DNA of 5,863 nucleotides. Origin: Lachnospiraceae bacterium. Lineage in GTDB: Bacteria; Bacillota_A; Clostridia; Lachnospirales; Lachnospiraceae. Positions 1 to 4,596 of the stretch are shown one piece after another. The notes beneath the pieces were generated by a model. That model saw only the letters and a list, made by a program, of their open reading frames with translations, made no database searches and was not told the DNA's origin. The DNA lies in the NCBI GenBank assembly GCA_017614185.1, contig JAGACI010000105.1, positions 1-5,863 on the forward strand, in the 5' to 3' direction. The translations under genes and the position numbers were made by a program. Numbering within the stretch: position 1 is the first letter of the stretch; each line of letters begins with the position of its first letter.

Positions 1-1
1 C

Positions 2-706
2 TCAAGCTCATTTGCCAAAAAGGATTACGAAGCCACCAAGAGAAGCGTAAGCCTTGCAATCAAGTGCATTATGCTTGTGGCGATTCCTTCTGCTGTTGGA
101 CTTTGCGTGCTTGCAAAGCCTGTGACAAGAGTTTTGTTCCCCCAGGTATCATCACTTGATACGGCTTCAAAACTTCTGGCACTCCTTGCGATATCCGTTG
201 TATTCTTCTCGCTTTCAACATTAAGCAATGCGATACTTCAGGGTATAGGAAAGGTAAATATTCCGGTTATTAATTCAACAATCGCGCTACTTATTCAAAC
301 GGGTGTTGTCTGGCTTTTACTTTACGGAACGGACCTTGGACTATATACACTTGTTGTGGGTAATGTTGTTTACTCGGGATGTGCATGCATCTTTAACAGT
401 ATTGCGGTTGCAAAATACTTGGGATACAGGCAGGAAGTTAAGACTACGTTCGTATTGCCTTTATTAAGTGCCGTTATGATGGGCATCGTGGCAGCAGGAG
501 TATATTACGGAGTAAGCTTAGCCCTTGGCGGAGAGTTTTCAAACATTGTAAATATTTTACTTACCGTTGTGTCTATTGGACTTGGCGGTCTGGTTTACGG
601 AGTATGTGCGATTCTCTTTAAGGCTGTTTCAGAAGAAGAATTAAGCCACATTCCAAAGGGCAGGGCGATTGTAAATGTGGCTCGTAAACTTCATTTATTC
701 AGATAA
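2..706 (+). CDS. MOP-superfamily flippase, SpoVB/YtgP/MurJ-like, C-terminal part (5' truncated by window edge)
   Basis: The reading frame is open from the first complete codon at position 2, so the ATG at 71 is almost certainly internal and the gene begins outside the window. The 234 visible residues hold about six hydrophobic segments (roughly residues 22-46, 58-80, 90-108, 110-133, 142-168 and 175-200) separated by short loops, followed by a basic cytoplasmic tail ending HLFR. This suits the second half of a 14-helix MOP exporter. Motifs such as AIPSAVGLCVLAKP, the following LFP and NAILQGIGKVNIP resemble the SpoVB/YtgP/MurJ branch, which moves lipid-linked cell-wall or polysaccharide precursors across the membrane. 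The substrate cannot be told from this half, so I give no symbol. The stop lies inside the 3' end of the convergent rqcH. Other members of the polysaccharide-flippase family remain possible; an efflux MATE pump is less likely. Confidence 0.78.
   Translation, partial: SSSFAKKDYEATKRSVSLAIKCIMLVAIPSAVGLCVLAKPVTRVLFPQVSSLDTASKLLALLAISVVFFSLSTLSNAILQGIGKVNIPVINSTIALLIQTGVVWLLLYGTDLGLYTLVVGNVVYSGCACIFNSIAVAKYLGYRQEVKTTFVLPLLSAVMMGIVAAGVYYGVSLALGGEFSNIVNILLTVVSIGLGGLVYGVCAILFKAVSEEELSHIPKGRAIVNVARKLHLFR
644..682 (-). terminator. Candidate terminator hairpin of rqcH inside the 3' end of the flippase gene
   Basis: AGCCACATT (644-652) and AATGTGGCT (674-682) form a perfect 9-bp inverted repeat with a 21-nt loop. 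On the minus strand it starts 12 nt past the rqcH stop and is followed by TAATTCTTCTTCT, a pyrimidine-rich but imperfect tail. On the plus strand no T-run follows, so it would serve rqcH only. The large loop and broken T-run make it a moderate candidate. Confidence 0.4.
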
Positions 707-2443
707 TGTAAGACCGGCAGTTCCCGGAGTGATGGTCATGGAGTAGTTGGTATAGTAAACTACGAAGCCCGGCTTTGCACCGTTTGGCTTTTTGACCTCT
801 TTCTTTATAACATAATCGATATCAATCTTTTCAAGGTCGCGGCCTTTAGAGTAGGCTCCTGCAAGAGCGGCAGCTCTTTCAAAAGCAGCATCCGAAGGCT
901 CCGATACTTCCGGAGGAGTACGTAAGATTACATGTGAACCGGGCATTCCCTTTGCATGGAACCACCAGTCATTTCCTCTTGCAAACTTGAAAGTAAGTTC
1001 ATCATTTTGAAGATTGTTTTTGCCGACGTAGTAGTCGTTGCCTTCCGAATCCTTATAGTGGAGAGGGAGGCTTTTTCTTTTGGATGAAGCATCTTTGCCG
1101 CGCTTCTTGATATAACCGTTATCAAGTAATTCCTGCCTGATATCTGAAAGGTCGGATTCGCTTGTTGCAAGGTCAAGGGAAGTTAATATTGATTCAAGAT
1201 GCTTAATCTCATCGCTTACTTCAACGGTAAGTGTGCTGAGTGCTTCGTAAGTACGCTTCATCTTCTGATATTTGTCAAAGTACTTCTTCGCATTCTGCGT
1301 AGCAGTAAGTGTCTCATCAAGAGGAATCTTAACCATCGTACCGTCGTAGAAGTTCTCAACTTCAATCTCTTTATCGCCGGGCTTTGCATTATACCCGTAG
1401 GCATTTAAAAGTTCGCCGTATACTCTGAACTTGTCACGTTTCTCGGTATCCTTCATCTGACGGATCTGGAGGTCGTACTTTTTGACATTTCTCTCATATG
1501 CGGTCTGGACAATCTTTCGAAGGTCGGCAGAGCGCTGACGCATTCTTGAGACAAGTTCCTTCTTGGCATAGTACTCTTCAAGAAGAGAAGACATGGTATC
1601 AAACTCTTTGGCCTCGTGAGAGGAATCTTTGTAAATGCTTAAAGGGATGGCCGCATATTCAACAGGCTCATCCTTTTTGTAAACAATGTTTGGAGCAAAG
1701 TTTCCGAATTCGATAGAATCCTTAAGTTTCATTAAGCTTTCAAAAAGCTTACCCAGATCATCGTCTGTGAAAGCCTGAGTGGGTGACTCGCCGTCAAGCC
1801 CTGCTTCAAAGCATAGCTCCTGTGAGATGATTGGGGAAAGACCGGTAAAGGAACCATAGATTGCCTTAAAAAGGGGCATGGGTTTATCCTTAATAACCTT
1901 TGTAAAAGCATCCTTTGTAATGTCAAAAATGCTTTCTTTTTCAACAGTCTCAGGGATAAAGTAGGGCTTCCCGGGAAGTACTTCACGGACAGAACTTACA
2001 AGACCTGAGATGTGCTTTATTGAATCGATTATGGTATCGTCTTCTTTACAAAAGATAATATTACTGTGCTTGCCCATTAACTCGATGATAAGCTTCTTGT
2101 GGCGTAAATCACCAAGCTCGTCCAGATGCTCTATTTCAAATACAACGACTCTCTCAAGACCGGGCTGTGTGATGGAAGTGATTCTTCCGTTTGCGATGTG
2201 CTTTCTTAAAAGCATGCAAAAACCGGGAGCTGTGAGAGGTGAGGGCTTGTTTTTGTCAGTAAGATAAATCAAAGGAAGAGTAGCGTTGGCAGACATTACA
2301 AGTCTGTAGTTACCTGAATTACCCTTGATTGTAAGCATTAATTCGTCTGCCTCGGGCTGTGCAATCTTTGATAATCTGCCGCCTGTAAGAGCCTCATTCA
2401 ATTCTTTTACAATATTTGAAACGGTTATGCCGTCGAATGCCAT
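695..2443 (-). CDS. rqcH: RqcH, NFACT-family ribosome quality control factor (formerly FbpA/YloA fibronectin-binding protein)
   Basis: This 582-residue protein aligns by eye along its whole length with B. subtilis RqcH (YloA, about 570 residues). RqcH binds 50S subunits carrying stalled peptidyl-tRNA, recruits tRNA-Ala and adds C-terminal alanine tails that mark the chain for degradation. The NFACT-N region opens MAFDGITVSNIVKELN and includes FCMLLRKHI (residues 75-83) and ELMGKHSNIIF (121-131). A helical, probably coiled-coil middle spans about 285-345 and 385-430. The NFACT-R domain has GKNNLQND (474-481), DWWFHAKGMPGSHV (492-505) and KKPNGAKPGFVVYY (551-564). The catalytically important Asp-Arg pair (D97 R98 in B. 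subtilis) is Glu97-Arg98 here. The ATG at 2443 is preceded by AAGGAG with 8-nt spacing and matches the family N-terminus. The protein is cytoplasmic; the old adhesin name is historical. Family assignment is secure. Confidence 0.96.
   Translation of the reverse strand: MAFDGITVSNIVKELNEALTGGRLSKIAQPEADELMLTIKGNSGNYRLVMSANATLPLIYLTDKNKPSPLTAPGFCMLLRKHIANGRITSITQPGLERVVVFEIEHLDELGDLRHKKLIIELMGKHSNIIFCKEDDTIIDSIKHISGLVSSVREVLPGKPYFIPETVEKESIFDITKDAFTKVIKDKPMPLFKAIYGSFTGLSPIISQELCFEAGLDGESPTQAFTDDDLGKLFESLMKLKDSIEFGNFAPNIVYKKDEPVEYAAIPLSIYKDSSHEAKEFDTMSSLLEEYYAKKELVSRMRQRSADLRKIVQTAYERNVKKYDLQIRQMKDTEKRDKFRVYGELLNAYGYNAKPGDKEIEVENFYDGTMVKIPLDETLTATQNAKKYFDKYQKMKRTYEALSTLTVEVSDEIKHLESILTSLDLATSESDLSDIRQELLDNGYIKKRGKDASSKRKSLPLHYKDSEGNDYYVGKNNLQNDELTFKFARGNDWWFHAKGMPGSHVILRTPPEVSEPSDAAFERAAALAGAYSKGRDLEKIDIDYVIKKEVKKPNGAKPGFVVYYTNYSMTITPGTAGLTLSE
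764..793 (+). terminator. Weak candidate terminator of the flippase gene, inside rqcH
   Basis: AAGCC (765-769) pairs with GGCTT (786-790), and inside it CGG (770-772) pairs with CCG (780-782), leaving a 3-nt TTT bulge and a 7-nt loop. The run TTTTT (789-793) follows. It starts about 58 nt after the flippase stop on the plus strand. It coincides with the conserved KPNGAKPG codons of rqcH, so the pattern may be a by-product of coding. Confidence 0.25.
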
Positions 2444-2451
2444 TTTAAAAA

Positions 2452-2457
2452 CTCCTT
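2452..2457 (-). promoter_or_regulatory. Ribosome binding site of rqcH
   Basis: On the minus strand, AAGGAG stands 8 nt before the ATG at 2443. It is a full-strength Shine-Dalgarno sequence and fixes the start. Only 3 nt (2458-2460) separate it from a perfect 7-bp hairpin in the leader. Confidence 0.88.
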
Positions 2458-2460
2458 AAT

Positions 2461-2477
2461 GGGGTATCCGATACCCC
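2461..2477 (-). promoter_or_regulatory. Perfect inverted repeat / hairpin next to the rqcH ribosome binding site
   Basis: GGGGTAT at 2461-2467 is complementary to ATACCCC at 2471-2477 around a 3-nt centre (CCG on plus, CGG on minus). In the rqcH transcript it would form a 7-bp stem ending 3 nt before the Shine-Dalgarno sequence. No T-run follows on the minus strand, so it is not a terminator. It could be an RNA element affecting translation or mRNA stability, or a DNA operator. The inverted repeat is directly visible; any role is inference. Confidence 0.5.
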
Positions 2478-2481
2478 TGAA

Positions 2482-2499
2482 CTATGCGATTTCGCTTAG
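2482..2499. promoter_or_regulatory. Imperfect 18-bp palindrome at the rqcH transcription start, possible operator
   Basis: The half-sites CTATGCGA (2482-2489) and TCGCTTAG (2492-2499) form a dyad with a central TT and one mismatched pair (T2485 with T2496). It lies just downstream of the rqcH -10 box and covers the predicted transcription start near 2496, a usual place for a repressor site. As RNA its inner stem would be short, so a protein-binding site seems somewhat more likely than a hairpin. I do not recognise it as the site of any known regulator. Confidence 0.35.
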
Positions 2500-2502
2500 G
2501 TT

Positions 2503-2531
2503 ATTGTATCACATAGCCTTGACTCCAACAA
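2503..2531 (-). promoter_or_regulatory. Sigma-A-type promoter for rqcH (extended -10)
   Basis: On the minus strand, TTGTTG (plus positions 2526-2531) is followed by a 17-nt spacer and TACAAT (2503-2508). The -10 box is preceded by TGA, giving an extended -10 element that would offset the weak -35 box. Transcription would start near 2496, leaving a leader of about 50 nt with two dyad sequences and the Shine-Dalgarno site. The -35 box lies inside the spacer of the divergent yicC promoter. Confidence 0.68.
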
Positions 2532-2547
2532 TGGTATACATTATAAT
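2519..2547 (+). promoter_or_regulatory. Near-consensus sigma-A promoter for the yicC-remA-gmk-rpoZ operon
   Basis: TTGACT at 2519-2524, an exact 17-nt spacer and TATAAT at 2542-2547 make an almost ideal housekeeping promoter (11 of 12 hexamer positions match). Transcription should start near 2554, leaving a leader of about 29 nt before the ATG at 2583. No other promoter of similar quality was seen further down the operon, so this one probably drives it. Confidence 0.85.
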
Positions 2548-2582
2548 AAAAATACTGCTTTTGAAAGGTGCGAATACTGAAA

Positions 2583-3461
2583 ATGATTAAAAGTATGACC
2601 GGCTTCGGACGTTGCGAAGTAAGCAATGAGAAGCGTAAATTCACCGTTGAGATGAAGTCCGTAAATCACAGATATCTTGATGTTTCCATCAAAATGCCCA
2701 AGAAGCTTAACTTCTTTGAGGCGGCAATCCGTAACGAACTTAAATCTTATATTCAGAGAGGTAAGGTTGATCTTTTTATTACACTGGAAGATTTCAGTGA
2801 GGACAACGTTACCATTAAGTACAATAAGGACATCGCAGGTGAGTATCTTAAATATTTGAAAGAGATGGCCGAAGAGTTCTCTCTTGAAGATGATATTCGT
2901 GTTTCCACACTTTCAAGATACCCCGAGGTTTTCTCAATGGAAGAGAGCACTCAGGATGAGGAAGAGATCTGGAAAGAGCTTAAGCAGTGTATCGACAAGG
3001 CGTGCGAAGGCTTTGTTGAGACCAGAAAGACAGAGGGCGAGAACCTTAAGAATGACCTTCTTGGCAAGCTTGACGGCATGCTTAAGAATGTTTCAATCAT
3101 TGAGGACAGAGCTCCTGTTATTATCGAAGAGTACAAGAAGAGACTTACCGAGAAGGTTGAGGAGATGCTTGGCAACGCTCAGTACGACGAGAGCAGAATC
3201 CTTACCGAGGTAACCCTCTTTGCTGATAAAGTTTGTGTAGACGAGGAACTTGTAAGACTTCACAGCCACATCGAGGCTACGAAGGATGCGCTTACGGAGG
3301 GCGGAAGCGTAGGAAGAAAGCTTGACTTCATTGCTCAGGAGATGAACCGTGAAGCCAACACAATTCTTTCCAAGTGTAACGACCTTACAATTTCCAATGT
3401 TGCTATCGAGTTAAAGACCGACATCGAGAAGGTCAGAGAGCAGATACAGAATATCGAGTAA
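2583..3461 (+). CDS. yicC: YicC/YloC-family endoribonuclease
   Basis: The 292-residue product matches the YicC family (YicC in E. coli, YloC in B. subtilis), shown to be endoribonucleases acting in RNA turnover. The N-terminal YicC domain begins MIKSMTGFGR and includes SVNHRYLD (26-33) and QRGKVDL (58-64). The C-terminal DUF1732 region has EELVRLHSHI (221-230), GRKLDFIAQEMNREANT (244-260) and the very typical end KVREQIQNIE. I chose the ATG at 2583 because family members start MI(R/K)SMTG. The in-frame GTG at 2568 would add five residues (MRILK) and has no upstream Shine-Dalgarno. The likely SD is GAAAGGTG at 2563-2570, rather far (about 12 nt) from the ATG. It is the first gene of the operon, and its stop is 1 nt before remA. 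Confidence 0.94.
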   Translation: MIKSMTGFGRCEVSNEKRKFTVEMKSVNHRYLDVSIKMPKKLNFFEAAIRNELKSYIQRGKVDLFITLEDFSEDNVTIKYNKDIAGEYLKYLKEMAEEFSLEDDIRVSTLSRYPEVFSMEESTQDEEEIWKELKQCIDKACEGFVETRKTEGENLKNDLLGKLDGMLKNVSIIEDRAPVIIEEYKKRLTEKVEEMLGNAQYDESRILTEVTLFADKVCVDEELVRLHSHIEATKDALTEGGSVGRKLDFIAQEMNREANTILSKCNDLTISNVAIELKTDIEKVREQIQNIE

Positions 3462-3462
3462 A

Positions 3463-3720
3463 ATGGCTAAATTTACACATATAGGCTTTGGCAATATTGT
3501 TAATACAGACAAGATTGTATCGATAGTAAGCCCGGATTCCGCTCCGATGAAGAGACTTGTCCAGACAGCCAGAGAGGAAGGCAGAGTAATAGATGCCACT
3601 CAGGGCCGTAAGACCAAGTCGGTAATCATAACGGAGAACGGAAACGTAGTTCTTTCGGCTTTACTTCCCGATACTATTGCAGGCAGAGCACAAATTGAAA
3701 ACGGAGGCTTAAATGAGTAA
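3463..3720 (+). CDS. remA: RemA/DUF370-family small DNA-binding regulator
   Basis: This 85-residue protein is a clear DUF370 member (B. subtilis RemA, also called YlzA), with FTHIGFGNIV at 4-13, IVSPDSAP at 21-28 and the DATQGRKT block at 44-51. B. subtilis RemA is a ring-forming DNA-binding protein that activates biofilm matrix and osmolyte genes. In clostridia its targets are largely unknown, so only the family is certain. Aligned to RemA, B. subtilis Arg18 and Arg51 are replaced by Lys17 and Lys50, while Arg50 is kept as Arg49. The ATG lies 1 nt after the yicC stop with no convincing Shine-Dalgarno sequence, so translation probably depends on coupling to yicC. The 3' end overlaps gmk by 8 nt. 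Confidence 0.93.
   Translation: MAKFTHIGFGNIVNTDKIVSIVSPDSAPMKRLVQTAREEGRVIDATQGRKTKSVIITENGNVVLSALLPDTIAGRAQIENGGLNE
3703..3707 (+). promoter_or_regulatory. Ribosome binding site of gmk, inside remA
   Basis: GGAGG lies 5 nt before the ATG at 3713, within the last codons of remA. It supports the gmk start that overlaps the remA stop by 8 nt. Confidence 0.8.
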
Positions 3721-4348
3721 TCCCAGGGGAATTTTGATTGTCATTTCAGGTTTTTCAGGTGCAGGCAAAGGAACTGTCGTTAACGAGCTTGTTAAGGATA
3801 AGGATTCTTACGCTCTTTCGATTTCCATGACCACCAGGAATCCGAGACCGGGTGATGTAGACGGGGTTAACTATTTTTTTGTTACGAAGGATAAGTTCGA
3901 ATCGACCATCAAAGAAGGCGGACTTTTGGAGTATGCCGTATACTGTGACAACTACTACGGAACTCCTAAGAAATATGTTGAAGACCAGCTTAAGGCAGGC
4001 AAGAACGTAATCCTTGAAATTGAGATTCAGGGTGCTCTTAAGATTAAAGAGCAGTTTGAGGACGCGGTTTTATTCTTCATCACTCCTCCAAGCATTGATG
4101 AGCTTGTAAGGAGACTCAGAGCAAGAGGAACCGAAACAGAAGATGTGATAATGAAGCGTGTCACAAGGGCGGCCGAAGAGGCCAAGGGAATCGAAGAGTA
4201 CGATTACCTTATAGTCAATGACCAACTTGATGAATGCGTTTCCAATATAAAAAATGTGGTGGCTGCCGCCAAGACGGCACCCAAACGTAACAGACAATTC
4301 ATAGGCAAGCTTAGAGATGAACTGGCTGCCAACTTGAAAGGAGAATAA
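3713..4348 (+). CDS. gmk: Guanylate kinase
   Basis: The 211-residue enzyme converts GMP and ATP to GDP and ADP, an essential cytoplasmic step in GTP and dGTP supply, and so also of the substrate for (p)ppGpp. The P-loop is GFSGAGKGT (13-21). The GMP-binding stretch SMTTRNPRPGD (38-48) carries Ser38, Arg42 and Arg45, with LLEYAVY (71-77) and YYGTP (81-85) completing the site. LEIEIQGA (101-108) is the usual acidic segment before the core strand, RRLRARGTE (133-141) is the lid, and YDYLIVND (163-170) is a conserved C-terminal motif. Length is normal and all key residues are present. The gene overlaps remA and lies 5 nt before rpoZ, as in the B. subtilis operon. Confidence 0.97.
   Translation: MSNPRGILIVISGFSGAGKGTVVNELVKDKDSYALSISMTTRNPRPGDVDGVNYFFVTKDKFESTIKEGGLLEYAVYCDNYYGTPKKYVEDQLKAGKNVILEIEIQGALKIKEQFEDAVLFFITPPSIDELVRRLRARGTETEDVIMKRVTRAAEEAKGIEEYDYLIVNDQLDECVSNIKNVVAAAKTAPKRNRQFIGKLRDELAANLKGE
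4337..4343 (+). promoter_or_regulatory. Ribosome binding site of rpoZ
   Basis: AAAGGAG, formed by the last codons of gmk, stands 10 nt before the ATG at 4354. The spacing is slightly long but the match is strong, giving rpoZ its own initiation site. Confidence 0.72.
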
Positions 4349-4353
4349 ATAAA

Positions 4354-4596
4354 ATGTTACATCCCTCATATTCAGATCTTATGAAAGTGGTTAACAGCGA
4401 GGTTGAGCCCGGTGAGGCACCCGTTGTAAACAGCCGTTATTCAATTGTTATGGCTACTTCAAAGAGAGCCAGACAGCTTATCGCAGGAGCAGACCCCTTG
4501 GTAGAAAGACCTGCTACTACAAAGCCTTTATCCATTGCAGTTGACGAGTTAAACGAAGGTAAAATCAAAATCCTCAGCGATGATGAAGCAGAATAA
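4354..4596 (+). CDS. rpoZ: DNA-directed RNA polymerase omega subunit
   Basis: This 80-residue protein has the omega signature NSRYSIVMATSKRARQLI (26-43), which packs against the beta-prime subunit and helps RNA polymerase assembly. KPLSIAVDEL (57-66) corresponds to the conserved second half, and the tail is acidic (SDDEAE). The opening MLHPSYSDLM is the usual Firmicutes form. Length is normal for the clostridial type. It follows gmk by 5 nt, the common gmk-rpoZ pairing. Its 3' end overlaps the rimO start, and a terminator-like hairpin begins 10 nt after its stop, so many transcripts may end just beyond this gene. Confidence 0.94.
   Translation: MLHPSYSDLMKVVNSEVEPGEAPVVNSRYSIVMATSKRARQLIAGADPLVERPATTKPLSIAVDELNEGKIKILSDDEAE

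Noticed and set aside
71..73. ATG at 71 as the start of the flippase gene
   Set aside because: The frame is open to the left edge, the upstream residues look like the same protein (an amphipathic loop before a membrane span), and a start here would lose half of the usual fold.
2461..2477. The 7-bp hairpin upstream of rqcH as a transcription terminator
   Set aside because: The 3-nt loop and GC-rich stem fit, but the minus strand continues into ATTAAGGAG and the plus strand into TGAACTATG, with no T-run in either direction.
2568..2582. GTG start at 2568 for yicC, adding five residues (MRILK)
   Set aside because: The family starts at MI(R/K)SMTG, which is the ATG at 2583. The GTG overlaps the likely Shine-Dalgarno sequence and has none of its own.
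4070..4369. Minus-strand open frame of about 99 codons antisense to gmk
   Set aside because: It is the shadow of gmk on the other strand, with no ribosome binding site and no recognisable domain.
4541..4565. Possible internal promoter for rimO: TTGACG at 4541-4546 and TAAAAT at 4560-4565
   Set aside because: The spacer is only 13 nt, far from 17. The alternative TTGCAG at 4535-4540 gives 19 nt with a poor -35. The stretch encodes conserved omega residues.
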